NCBI GenBank assembly: GCA_002335605.1
Contig: BEDY01000012.1
Location: 372,001-436,000, forward strand
Length of the DNA: 64,000 nt
Direction of reading: 5' to 3'
Source: Prillingera fragicola
Taxonomy: Eukaryota; Basidiomycota; Tremellomycetes; Trichosporonales; Trichosporonaceae
Shown: piece by piece, positions 19,588 to 30,408 of the stretch
Numbering within the stretch: the stretch's first letter is position 1
How the letters are laid out: each line of letters begins with the position of its first letter
Made by a program: the position numbers and the translations under genes
The notes under the pieces: model-generated
What the model was told of the DNA's origin: nothing
The model's input: the letters and a program-made list of their open reading frames with translations, nothing else
Database searches by the model: none

Positions 19588-22487
19588 ATGTCGGTGCAGC
19601 AGCGACACAGGTCGTCCAGCAGCGGGCCTGAAGATGACGATTCAGAGTCGACAACGAACAAGAGCCACAAGACGCATCATGGTCAGACGGCGGGTACAGC
19701 CCGGATGCGGCGAGCGGCCAGAGGTGCGTGGGGGTTGGGTGGCGCGCGCTGACCCCATAGCCTGCGATCGGTGCCGCGCGAGCAAGTTGCGGTGTCAAGC
19801 GCCAGATTCGGCCAGTGGAGAGACACGATGTGCGCATTGTGTGCGCAACGACGTGCAGTGCGAGTATAGTAATCCGCTCCCGTCACATGCTGCGTCTAGC
19901 CTGGAACGATCCACCCGCGGTGCTGCAGACGATGGCGACCAACGCTTGTCAAAGCTTGAGGCCAATGTGGTCCGACTCCTGGAGATGATGGAGAAGAATA
20001 CTCGACCTGTCAGTGTGGGCAGTGGTGCACAGCAGTATGTGTCCAACTGCCCAGAGGGTCCAGCCTCCGTGGCCTCTGTTCGCAGCTGTGGATCGCAGGT
20101 GGACCAGCAGCCGCCACCAGGACCGATGGCTGTAGGCGCGACCAAAGACCCTGTACCGGTGGACAGTCACACCTCGTTTGACACAACCTGGCTTTCTCCC
20201 CCAACCGACACGCCTGCCCCGCCTCGCGAATCAAGTTTCGGTCACCTGTTCGATGCCTTGGTGTCGGCGGCGACAGACGAGGCCGAGGTATCGTTTCCGT
20301 CGCCGCAGGTAGACTTCAACCACCAGCGCGTCGGCTCTGCCGCAACAGTGCTGTCCGCCTCACCTGTCACTTCGGTTGATACCAGGAAGACGCCTGTATC
20401 CGTGCACGATGCCCATCAGCCGTCTTCCGGCGGGGCTGCGCAAGCACGACCTATCCCCAAGGCGGGTGTAGGTAGCCGCATGGCGGCGTTCACTGAACCA
20501 CTATCGCACGAAGCACCGTTCCGGCCGCTAGCCTACAACCCGGACACGTTCCGCAATACTGAAATGGGTCGGGGCGGTAGCGACGATGGCAGCATTCGTG
20601 AACCAGGTATAGGCGGTGGCCAGAGCACGCCGAAGCGCGGTCGCGGTGACCCCATCGACCGGGGCATCTTCCACGAGGATGAGGCAAGAGCGCTCTTTGC
20701 CTTGTGAGCACGGTCATTCACAGTACACAGCTGATCATGCAGCTTCCAGGAGTACATCTCGTTTTTTATGCCAATCTTTCAAGAGCCCATGACGTTTGAC
20801 CACATTCGACTCCACTCGTCCTTCCTGTTGTCGACCATCTTGGCGGTAGCTGCAAAGTACAACTGCGTCGTCACGCTCCCACATCGAGGCGGTCTAGGCA
20901 ACAAGGGGAGCAGTGACCCCTTTGAGACGTCGCCGTCAGAAGCCAACTGCCGGGTTAAGCCCGTGTCCGAGGAAAAGTGGGAGGAAATTCGGGCTCTGGC
21001 GACGACGAGCTACTTTCAAGCCCTGATCTCCAAGGTTCACTGTCTTGGTGCGTGTCGACACTTTGACCAACACTGATAGCGTCTTAGAGGACATTCAAGC
21101 TATTGTGCTGCAATGCGCTTGGGGCTTGCAAGACCGCGGCGGCTCGCCTGATCCTTGGATGATGACTGGGTCAGCCTATCGACTGGCGAGGCGGTTGGGC
21201 ATTCATTTGGCAGCCCAGGCACTCATCTCCGGCTCGGCGCAGCCTACCGCTAGAGCCATTGCGAGTCTAAAGACATATCTATGTCTGTTTGCTTTCGACC
21301 GATTGTGGGTTGACTGGCTACGCTGGATGCTGACTTGCCCAGCTTTACCGTCGGGTTCGGCAGACCAGAGACAGAGGGCTACGAGGAGCCGACCATTGAC
21401 ACATCCCTGCTTCTATCATTCCTTCACTCCAACGACCCTTCGTCCAGCTTAGGACTGCTCTGCTCTGCCGAGTCGGCCGCATGTGTGGCTGCATACGTTG
21501 AGCTCGCCAACATTGCCAAGCAATACAGCCGCTTCGTCAATGTCATGCTCAAGGCTGTGCCGTCGTCGTTTCTCAGTGAAATGCGCGAGATGAGCGGTCG
21601 ATTAGACGCTTTTGCTAGCCGTTGGCTCTGGGCTCGTGAGTTTAGATTACCTTCAGGAGCTGACTACAGGCTCGCCTCTATCCGCAAAGCTTGGCCGGTC
21701 GCAACGACCAGTCAAGATACTCTACAATCACATCCGTCTCTGCTTGCACTCTGTTCCACTCAAGCCGATATCGCATCCAGACAGCGAGCTCTTTCTGCAG
21801 AGGACAGGTCTTCAAGGTGTGACTGGGTCAGACATGCTGGCCAAATGTTTGAAAAAGGTACGCACAAGCTACTGGTTCGCTGGCAGAGGCTCATGTCCAG
21901 GCTGAAGACTGTGCCGCTGGCATCATCCAGGACTTTGCCGACGACTCTCGCGACGACAACGACACGATCCTGTGCTACGGGTACGACTACGCTTTCATGA
22001 TTCTTGCCCACTCGGCCGCCATCCTGCTCAGCATGGCGACCATCGGCGTATGTGGTATAGGCACCACGCCACGGTCAAGTCTGATCCCAAAGACACCCTC
22101 GGCATTTGGCCGACAAGTTGCGGGGCGAACGATGGACCGCACCAGCGCACAGAGATACTACGAGATGGCCATCACAGCCATGGTCGACTCGAACCGGTCT
22201 GCAAATTTCTTCCCGTGTGACATGGCTTGCAACCTCGGCCTGATCGCTCAGGAGATGGGTATCTCGGTGGCTGAATGGATGAGCGACGGCCAGCAATGCA
22301 GGGTGAGTACGGTTTACTGTATCTTGCTGATGTGCAGGTCGGCCGCCAGGATCAGTGCGCTTGCAGCCATCGGCCAAAAGATGCAGACTCGGCGGTTGAT
22401 TTCGGGTTCCTTCTTGACATTGACCAGTTTCTTCAGCCTGGTTTCCTGGAAGATGGCAGCTTGTTTAGCAGCACCCTGCTCATGTAA
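19588..22487 (+). CDS. Zn2Cys6 fungal transcription factor
   Basis: Eight exons (19588-19723, 19761-20703, 20743-21047, 21088-21304, 21343-21635, 21670-21857, 21901-22302, 22338-22487) give 877 residues. Splicing the first intron joins MRRAARA to CDRCRASKLRCQ and so completes the zinc cluster (six cysteines, residues about 47-80). A basic Ser/Thr-rich N-terminus precedes it. A short leucine-rich helix follows (LEANVVRLLEMME), then a long unstructured Pro/Ser/Thr region. The fungal-specific regulatory domain follows (HIRLHSSFLLSTILAVAAKYN, WMMTGSAYRLARRLGIH, LCLFAFDR, GFGRPE). It ends between the reductase and the dehydratase and is the obvious candidate to control both. Confidence 0.9.
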
Positions 22488-22619
22488 CGCTGCCAAACCG
22501 TGTCCATCCACGGTACGCAGGCATAGACGATGGGAACTGGCCCACACAGAGACGTTTTGAAGGAATATGTAGCAGTCATAATTTTAAGCCATGCATGCAG
22601 AAACTACCAAACTTGCATC

Positions 22620-24202
22620 TCACTTCATCGGACTAGTCTGCTCAGCAGCACATCCCCTCCACGGGTCATTGAGCATGAGCTGCCCCTTTTCACTCTGCCA
22701 AAAGCTGCCCTGCGGACACTCAAACTTGGCAAACGCCTCATCAGTGATCTGGCACGAGTAGCCAGGCGCTGTGGGTGCATGGAAGTGGCCACCGCTGAAC
22801 TCTGCTGGGTCGGTAAAGTACTCGTGGCAGTGGTCGGTGTATTCTAGTCCGTGGTCAGCCACGGGTGCAGAGGGGAGGACTCACCGAGGATGGACTTCTT
22901 GCCCGAGATGGACACAAAGTCAAAGTGTGAGATATGGTTGCAGAGCTCTGGCATGCCCGTGCCGCCCGAGTGGGGGACGACGGGAACGCCGAATTTGGCA
23001 GCGAGGAGGCACACGGAGAGAATCTCGTTGATGCCCGAGAGCCGGAGCGCGTCGAGCTGCACCGCATCGATCGCTTCGGCTTGCAGGAGCTGCTTGAACA
23101 TTACGCGGTTGTTAACGTGCTCTCCCGTGGCGACGCCGATGCCGTGGGGCTTCAGTGCCTTGCGGATGCGCGCGTGTCCGAGAATGTCGTCGGGGGAGGT
23201 GGGCTCCTCGATGAACCAGAGGCCCAGGTCGGCGAGCTTGGGCATGTACTCGATGGCGTACTGTTTGTCAGATGGGCTGTCCCACAGGCCACTCACGTCA
23301 ATGTCCCAGAGCTGGTTGACGTCGGTCATGATGACGGCGTCGTCGCCAGCGACCTTGCGGACCATGCCCAGCCGCTTGCGGTCAGTCTCGAGACCCTGCC
23401 CGACTTTGAGCTTGAAATGCCGGAACCCCTCGTCGACAGCCTTTTTCAGCCCAGCCTCGACCTCCTCGTCAGACAGACCCAACCACCCGACACTGGTATT
23501 GTACCCCGGCACCGCCTGGTTCTGGACAGCCAGCGCCAGCCTCTCGTGCTTGGTCTTCTCCTTCTCCTTGAGCCACGCCAGGGCCTGCTCGGGCGTCAAC
23601 TCGTCGGTGATGTAGCGAAAGTCGATGACGCTGACGAGCTGCTCGGGGGTAAAGTCGGCAATGAGCTTCCAGAGCGGCTTGCCCTCGACCTTGGCCCAGA
23701 GATCCCAGAGGGCATTGAGGATGGCGTTCGAGGCGAGCTGCATCACGCCGCGCTGGATGTCAGCGGTGGAGTGTGTGGGGGGCTCACCTCTGGAGACATG
23801 AAGCGCGTTTGGCCCCCGAGAAAGTTGCGGTGGGTCTGGGCAAAGTCGGCAGTGAGTGATGAGAGCTTGCGGCCGATAAATCGGGGAGCGAGGCAGCGGA
23901 TGCCGGCGCAGAGAACTCTGACGGTACTGTCAGTCACGTCCATCTGCCGAAAGCAGAGGTACTCACTCGTTACCCTGGCCATTGCTGAACGACCAGCCGA
24001 TGCCGTCGAGATCAGTGTCGGTGTGATACACGATATAGCCGTGGGCATTCTCGCCAGCCGTGTTCATAGGGTCACTGCCGATCGCATCGAGCGATGTCGG
24101 AAAGCGCAAGTCGCGGACAGTGAAGCCGGTAATGGTGGGGTCGAGAGGCTAGAAGGTCAGCAAACCTCCTTGGGTTACTCAACTTGCCATTTTGTTGACC
24201 AT
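22620..24202 (-). CDS. L-fuconate dehydratase-like enolase-superfamily enzyme
   Basis: Six exons on the minus strand (24202-24188, 24148-23967, 23917-23788, 23752-23297, 23260-22885, 22843-22620) give 460 residues. It belongs to the mandelate racemase branch that removes water from sugar acids to give 2-keto-3-deoxy acids. Visible: N-terminal cap TVRDLRFPTSLDA and DLDGIGWSF, catalytic FKLKVG (KxK), metal ligands in MTDVNQLWD, WFIEEPTSPDDILGH and ATGEHVNN, the catalytic histidine in VPHSGGTG, and YTDHCHEYFTDP then APTAPGYS, which match L-fuconate dehydratase/ENOSF1. L-galactonate and L-rhamnonate dehydratases are alternatives. Exon 1 has five codons and is joined through a GC-AG intron. Confidence 0.88.
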
Positions 24203-24258
24203 GTTGCCAAATACAGAGCGGGGTTGGTTGTTGTACAAGCGGCAGCAGCGAGCTGTGG

Positions 24259-24264
24259 TATATA
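24259..24264 (-). promoter_or_regulatory. TATA box of the dehydratase gene
   Basis: TATATA about 57 bases before the ATG at 24202 on the minus strand; it supports the short first exon as the true start. Confidence 0.5.
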
Positions 24265-24318
24265 GCGGTGGGCAGTGGTATCAGATCGAGCTGCCCGGAT
24301 AAGCCGAGCCGAGGTTCC

Positions 24319-24344
24319 GACCGGCGCGCCGCGGGCCGGTCGCC
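24319..24344. promoter_or_regulatory. Inverted repeat GACCGGC-N9-GCCGGTC, candidate operator
   Basis: A perfect 7-base inverted repeat at 24319-24325 and 24335-24341, about 117 bases before the dehydratase ATG. Its right arm overlaps the GGGCCGGTCGCC motif shared with the transporter/reductase promoter. GC-rich CGG-bearing palindromes are typical binding sites of Zn2Cys6 dimers. Confidence 0.45.
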
Positions 24345-25254
24345 GCTTAACCCCCCCTCCGTGAGACCTCCTTTGCCTCTGAAGGGCATGACCGTCTCGG
24401 GATGGGCACATACCCCATGCAAGCATATTCAGCTTGCCTCAAGTGCGTGTCAATACTGTATGTGGAACCAGGGACTTGTACTTGAGTATAGACTCCTCTA
24501 GGCATCGCACCCCTCCGGCCAGCAGTCTATTCGAACTTTCAACAACTCCTCGTATGCATCCTCAATCATTTGCATCCATACACTTCAGCTTGACAGGCCT
24601 CTCATGAGGCCTCTGCTGTACTTTGAGCTGAGATGTCCCGCTTGTGCTTGTAGCTGCGTGTCCAGGTCGTAGCTTGATTATGAGCTACGACTGTGGTTTG
24701 GTGCCTGGGACCTGATATCGCTATCTATCAACACATCCGGGCGGCATTCCCGGTGTCATAGCGTGAGTCTTCCACCTGTCCACCCAACGCATTATCGTCT
24801 ACTTGCTCCTAATGGTCAGCCATGTGTGATACTTTTGTCTGATAAGCGATCGCCGCACCTGCAGTTCCTTTACAGTGCTTGGCAAGTTTCCTTGTTGCAC
24901 GGCCTTACTGTGGCGTCTCACTCAGAACATTTTGGCTGCCGGAGATGACGAGCGTATTCTTGGGCAAGCAAAGTCGTACTTCACATAATCAGTCTTCCGT
25001 AAGCTGCGAACATAGGAGCGTTGCCGTGTAGCTCTTTGTCGTTAACATTAGATGCGTGTTCATCTGCCGATGAACTCGTGGTCTGTGGTGTGACTCATTT
25101 TTAATTCATTAATTCCCTCCCCAAAACTCTGGAATTGTCACTTGGTCACTTGCTTCCTTGCAGCCAGCGCAAGCTGACCTCTCATGTCCTCATCCATCAC
25201 TGGACTCAATATCTTGCCAGAGTCCTCAGTCCTCAACCAGTGCCTCTTGTTAGG
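24345..25254. other. Intergenic, no gene seen
   Basis: AT content rises here compared with neighbouring genes and only short frames occur. No repeats or RNA genes were noticed. Confidence 0.35.
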
Positions 25255-25731
25255 ATGGCGACAGGGACTGGCTTGCTCCCAAGCATGGCCGCAAACACGC
25301 ACTCGAACCAAAGCCGTCTCGACGTTAGGCACCTGAATGGCCACGGAGACACCAACGACGCAAAGGCATCATCACACTCTCGCCATCTCTACTCCTCTAT
25401 GCCACCTTCAAAAATGTCTCAGCTGATAGCTCTGACCGACACAGAGGGGCAAGCTCCACCATCGCCACCCCTGCAAGCATCAACGGCCTCGACACCGCAT
25501 CAGCATACTGGAAGCGCGGTATTGTCCCACCTCCGCCGTCACTTCACCAGAATTGCAACCAGGCTACAGATATCCCCGCACACCAACTGGGCTCACACTC
25601 TGGAGGCAGCCCAACAACAGCCGCCCAGCGCCAGGCCCGCGGCGCGGCGGCAAGGGAGGGAAGCAAGTTGCGCCGCGAGGCCCGAGAGGCTGAGAGCAAT
25701 AAACGCCCGCTTTGTCAGTAATGGGGTATGA
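25255..25731 (+). CDS. Possible small unidentified protein
   Basis: An uninterrupted 158-residue frame beginning MATGTGLLPSMAAN, rich in Ser, His, Thr, Pro and Gln, with a basic tail. No domain, signal peptide or membrane segment is seen. Composition is compatible with a disordered protein, but the frame could also be open by chance; it has no splice sites to lend support. Confidence 0.25.
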   Translation: MATGTGLLPSMAANTHSNQSRLDVRHLNGHGDTNDAKASSHSRHLYSSMPPSKMSQLIALTDTEGQAPPSPPLQASTASTPHQHTGSAVLSHLRRHFTRIATRLQISPHTNWAHTLEAAQQQPPSARPAARRQGREASCAARPERLRAINARFVSNGV

Positions 25732-27108
25732 CTTGTCTGGATGCCCGATTGACAACTCTCGGGCTGTGTCAGAAGCATCAGTAGTAGGAACAGGTGGTCA
25801 ACTGCTTATGTAAACTTGAAAGTGTGTTTCAGATATTTCAGGCACCGGAGTCAATCGTGCCTGAAATTAAGCAATTAGGTCACTTGTGACGACGATCCGG
25901 GATCAATTTCCCCTTCCGCCACCCAAACATCCTTGTGCATCCACCTTTTGAACGTCTTGCTCCTTACCCGAGCTGCTCTTGCCCCACTTAGCTCTTAATA
26001 GTCGCTACGGGGGTCATTGTCACTCAATGTCCACGACGTTGGTTACAATGGCAACCAGCACGTGCAACACCAGAGGGATTGCTTACACTTTGTCGCCAAA
26101 TTTGATCCCGCCATTTGCATCCCATGACTACAGCTCGGATTGTTTGGATGACACCGTTCTCATCGCTTCCATCCCACCCTCCAGTCCAACCTAATGCGTC
26201 CACCGACCAATGTACACGCTCAGAACAATCTTCCTTTGCACGCTCGTGACGAAACCGGCCACGAAGCGTTGCCTTCTCACGCTGGCGGCGACTTATGAGC
26301 ACCAAACAAGAGCAAAGTCAACGAGCGGCTTCCCATGCTTCGTCATCCTTCGTTGGCCTGCCCACTCAGCTGCAGCGACGGTTGATGCTGAACATGTTCC
26401 TGGCTGATTGAATATCGTCCAGCCTCCATGCTGCTTCGAGAGGCCCAACTGGGTGGGAGATGGCCGGAGGAGAATGGGGGTGGCCTGCCTGGGTGGACGG
26501 CAGAGGTACTTCAGCTTCCAGTGGAGAGCGATTATTCACGGCATGGGCCTAAGTCGTTGTCGAGCTGGGATCACTCGGTGGATCTTCGTCTCACATGAAC
26601 AGGTGACATCGGGGACTGACTCTTGCTCACTCTAGCCGTTTCTTGTTATAATGGCTGTAGATCCAGGTCATCAATCGCCTGCCGAGAGCACCAAAATAAA
26701 CGCTGGCTGACGGCTTGCGCTCTCGGCAGACCGCCGTTTCGTCTCACCCCGTGTAAGGCCACGTGCTGTGCAGCAAACTCTGCAACTCAGCCCTCCTTTG
26801 GGCCATGTCAAGCGCAGCAAACACGCCGTTGACTGGCGCACCGGACACATTACCACTGAGTTCCTGCCATTCGCTCCGAGCCCAGATCCGAAGCCTTCCA
26901 CAACTGGTAAACTGTCTGTTGTGCTCGCAGCGCATGGCGCCGCCTCTGAAGTTGCCGGAATGACGCCAATGGACACACCGCCCGCGATGAGTCGCATGCA
27001 ACTCAGCCACCATCTCGACGGCGAATGACCACACTCGGACCTCGCCGTTGCCACGACAAACACGGACGTTCGGGGACATGCACAGCCATCATCCATCGGC
27101 ACAACAGT
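25732..27108. other. Intergenic, no gene seen
   Basis: Several frames of 60-160 codons overlap on both strands without bias, the longest at 26671-27165 on the minus strand. The right end is the promoter of the Ser-Gly protein. Confidence 0.35.
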
Positions 27109-27114
27109 TATAAA
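27109..27114 (+). promoter_or_regulatory. TATA box of the Ser-Gly protein gene
   Basis: TATAAA, 66 bases before the ATG at 27175, in a short pyrimidine-poor leader. Confidence 0.5.
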
Positions 27115-27174
27115 GGCTGTCCGCAGCCAGACATGTGTTCTTTTCCCATTGATCAACACCACCACAATTCAGCT

Positions 27175-28155
27175 ATGAAGTCGACCACTCTCTTCCTCGC
27201 CATCGCCGCCCTCGCCGGTGCGGCCGTCAACGCCATGCCCAACGACGCGCCCAACTTCAACGCCCTGGCCCGCGACGTCGACCGTCCCCTCCAGAAGCGT
27301 GCCCCCGCGTAAGTCTCGTCCTAGGACACGGCGTGTACGAAGACTGACAAGACCAGTCCCCTCAAGGCCCGCGGCGATGAGGGCGAGGTCCCCGTCACCG
27401 ACTGTGGCACCGAGGCTGCTGGCTCTGGCTCCGGCTCCGGCTCTGGCTCTGGCTCGGGTAGCGGCTCTGGCTCGGGTAGCGGCTCTGGCTCCGGCTCCGG
27501 TGGCTCTGGCTCTGGCTCGGGTAGCAAGGGCTCTGGCTCTGGCTCTGGCTCTGGTTCGGGTTCCGGCTCGGGCTCCGGCTCTGGTGGCTCCGGCAGCGGC
27601 TCGGGTGGTCGCGCCTCCTCGACCGTCCCCATGCCCACTGACCGCGTCGGCGGCGGCAGGCCCTCTGGCTCTGGCTCTGGCTCTGGCTCCGGTTCAGGCT
27701 CCGGTTCGGGCTCCGGTTCGGGCTCTGGTGGCTCTGGCTCTGGTTCCGGTAGCAAGGGCTCTGGCTCTGGCTCTGGTTCTGGTTCTGGGTCTGGCGCCGG
27801 CTCGGGCTCTGGGTCCGGCGCGTCTGGCTCTGGGTCCGGCAGCAAGGGCTCTGGCAGCGGGTCGGGCTCTGGCTCTGGCTCCGGCTCTGGTTCGGGCTCT
27901 GGTAGCACTGGCAGTGGCTCTGGCTCGAAGGGCTCCGGTTCCGGCTCCGGCTCCGGCTCTGGCTCTGGCTCCGGCTCCGGCTCGGGTTCTGGCTCTGGTT
28001 CAGGCTCTGGCTCTGGCTCCGGCGACAAGGGCTCAGGCTCTGGCACCAAGGGCACTGCCCTCGGCGCCGAGGCTGGTTCCAGCTCCGGTGCTGGCCGCAC
28101 TGGTGTCAGCGTCGGTGCTGCTGCCGTCGCTGCCGGCATTATGCTGCTCGTCTGA
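27175..28155 (+). CDS. Secreted Ser-Gly dipeptide-repeat, GPI-type wall protein
   Basis: Two exons (27175-27308, 27357-28155) give 310 residues. A signal peptide ([20 protein letters not shown]) is followed by a short propeptide-like stretch ending LQKRAPA, with KR as a possible Kex2 cut. Nearly the whole mature chain is (Ser-Gly)n broken by short spacers such as SKG, GGS, STGSGSKG and one less repetitive block, [17 protein letters not shown]. The C-terminus [17 protein letters not shown] is a typical GPI-attachment signal. Function is probably structural: a flexible, heavily O-modified wall or capsule spacer. Known fungal families with this exact layout are not recognised. Confidence 0.8.
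27415..28060 (+). repeat. (GGC/T TCT/C)n coding microsatellite
   Basis: About 640 bases of alternating serine and glycine codons, with variation almost only at third positions. The minus strand of the same tract is open as a Pro-Glu repeat of 315 codons, which is a mirror of the composition, not a gene. Confidence 0.9.
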
Positions 28156-28362
28156 GTCTGAATGCCGTTCTGATGTAGCCGGTCTATACCAATGTCTTGA
28201 CAATGAAGTGTTGCTATTGTTTCCGCTGTTGCTGCGTACTGTCCTGTGTGGTGGTGGGTTGGTGCCACTTACGGTTCATTTCGCTCTCCGCTTGCCCTGT
28301 TGGTACTAAGACGGGTCAACCTGGAGAGTATGTGACGGACACTGAAATGCATGTGGGCAAGT

Positions 28363-29846
28363 CTACATAACGACAGCTGCGGCAACACCAGCCACAACCA
28401 GGAGCAGAGAGCATGCACGAGCACAGCTAGCACCCGACTCCGACGCCCAATGGTTGGGATCCTCGACCTGTTGCACTTCCGGCTTTGTCTCATTCACTGG
28501 ACCTCCAACAGCCCTAGCGAGCCTCACAACGGCGCTCTCGTCAGTGAGCACATAGCTGGCATACAGATTCCGCATGAGCGGTCCAAGCGGCCAAGCATCG
28601 ACCTGCGGCGAAGTCTGGGGGTCGTCCCACGCGCGAAACCGTGTCTCGCAGTTCCCCCGCTTGTCGTCTTTGTCCGCCATGACCCACGTCTTGGTGTCGA
28701 TCGGATAGTCGACGCCGCCGAGGGTCATGACCATTGCCGAGGTCGTGTCGCAGGGCACGGTCCAGACGCCGGGCGTGTCGTGGGTGTCGGCCGCCTGTTT
28801 GCTGCCGGGGACTGTGCGGAGGACAGCGTCGACGGCCGAGGGGGGCCACTCGACGTGCCCAAACGTCGGGTCGAGGAGGGCGTTGAGCGGCGTGTCGGTC
28901 ATGCTGGGAAGCCACTGGGGGTTGGCCTTATCAAGGCCGCTCACGGCGATGCCATCGACTTTGATGCCACCAAGGGGAATCACCCACATCCAGCTGTCGT
29001 ACTCGATGGGGGTTTCGGTCAGCTCGCCGTCGTAGAGGCTGTCGTCGTCGCCGCCGAGGATCATGACGCCCGAGTTGTTGGCGGGGTTCCGGTCCAGGGC
29101 GAGCGCAAAAGAGGTGTTGGGCCACTGGTTGGTGGTGCCCTCGCCACCGACGGCCGCGCGGATCCAGCCGTTGTGGCTCTGTTCCGGCTTGAAGATGCGC
29201 GACGAGATTGCGCTGAGGCCCATCCCGAGGATACCGCCCGCTGGCAGGGCGGTGTGCAGCGCCCGGGCAGAATTGTTTGCTGCGTTTGCGAGGAGCTCTG
29301 CGTGTGTCAGTTGAACTCATCAGCGACGGATGACGTACCAATGCTCATGTTGGGAACAGTCGCGCCACCAATCACCACCGTCTCCCGTGCCGCATTGACG
29401 GAGTAAGTCTCGCGCGTAACGTAGTGAAAACTCTCGTAAGTGGTCGTATTCGGCCCAAACTCGAAACTGGACGACGACGTGTTATCGAACGCAAACCACG
29501 GCGTGAGCGGGACCCAGGTATCTCCATCGGCATTGCTGAGGGTCACATTGTACACTGAGGTAGGCACAATGGTGAGCCCCTCCTGCTCCAGCGTCAACGC
29601 CAAAGTGATCTCTTTCGGCGGGGTGCTGCGGTCAGCCAGTGTTGGGGAGGCAGCTTACCCGACGGTGACGTTGACGCCAAAGTAGGATCCCCCACTGTAC
29701 TGGTCAAAGCCCGAGCCGTCCTCGTAGTGGAACAAGGGCAGGGTGAGCAGCGAGCTTTTCGGCGCGGTGGCGTCCTGGCGTGTGCTGAGTGCCGAGGCTG
29801 AGACGGCGAGCACGCCAAGGCTGAGCCAGCCGAGGGTGACGAGCAT
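28363..29846 (-). CDS. Secreted aspartic-protease homologue lacking catalytic motifs
   Basis: Three exons on the minus strand (29846-29659, 29625-29339, 29297-28363) give 469 residues. Signal peptide MLVTLGWLSLGVLAVSASA, then a pepsin-like body: YFGVNVTVGTPPKEITLAL, the segment ending DTWVPLTP where DTGSSDLWVP is expected, GGILGMGLSAI, ALDRNPANNSGVMILGGDDDSLY (strand pairing typical of the family), and ALLDPTFGHVEWP where the second DTGT motif should be. Neither active-site motif is intact, so it is probably not a protease. The end is short and hydrophobic (ACSLLLVVAGVAAAVVM), as for a GPI anchor. Several N-glycosylation sequons are present. Confidence 0.75.
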
Positions 29847-30408
29847 TATGGACGTTTGGGACAGAGATGAGTGCAATGCTAGAAAGTTTGATGTCCCCAC
29901 CTCTGAGCACACTGACCGACTGGCCATTGTCGCGCCGACTGCTCGTAACACCAACACCAACGCAGCGTGGTGTGGTCGAAAACCTCGGAGCTCGGCGACA
30001 TCTGCGCAGCACGCGTTTCCGGGACGACGGCCCTTCCACTCGTTTCAGCATCTTCCCTGGTGTAACGCTTTGACTATGCTGAGGATAGTAATTTGCGCGA
30101 GGTGGATGTAAAGAACTCACACGCGTCGACTTGGTAGACGGGAAGGGTCGTGAGTCTGTTCGGCGACTTCACGGCGCGTCCGTCGGTCGCGCCTCCAAGT
30201 CCTGTAACGACCCTTCGATGGGATACATGAGTCTGCAGAGTGAGACTGCGGATGGTGATTTTATGAGGGAGACATCTTTGCATTTGGCAGTGCAGCGCAT
30301 GTATGTATGTGCAGAGCGCTCGTGAAGTGGCCACCAAATCTTGTCTTCAGTTGCGATCTCGACAAAGTTGCCACACTCGCTCACTTGTACACCTCTGCAG
30401 CGCAGAGG
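29847..30408. other. Intergenic, between two leftward genes
   Basis: Holds the promoter of the aspartic-protease homologue and the 3' region of the dehydrogenase. No gene or repeat noted. Confidence 0.35.

Noticed and set aside
19319..20707. Start of the Zn2Cys6 factor within the long open frame from 19319
   Set aside because: That frame breaks the zinc cluster by reading through the first intron. The start at 19588 plus the intron at 19724-19760 gives an intact ARACDRCR sequence.
22934..24265. Plus-strand 443-codon open frame
   Set aside because: It is antisense to the well-supported dehydratase exons, with no recognisable motifs; high GC at third positions keeps the opposite frame open.
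27321..28268. Long minus-strand frame encoding a Pro-Glu repeat
   Set aside because: It is the exact reverse complement of the Ser-Gly codon repeat, which cannot contain stops on that strand. It has no start context, signal or unique sequence, and the plus strand has a signal peptide, intron and GPI tail.
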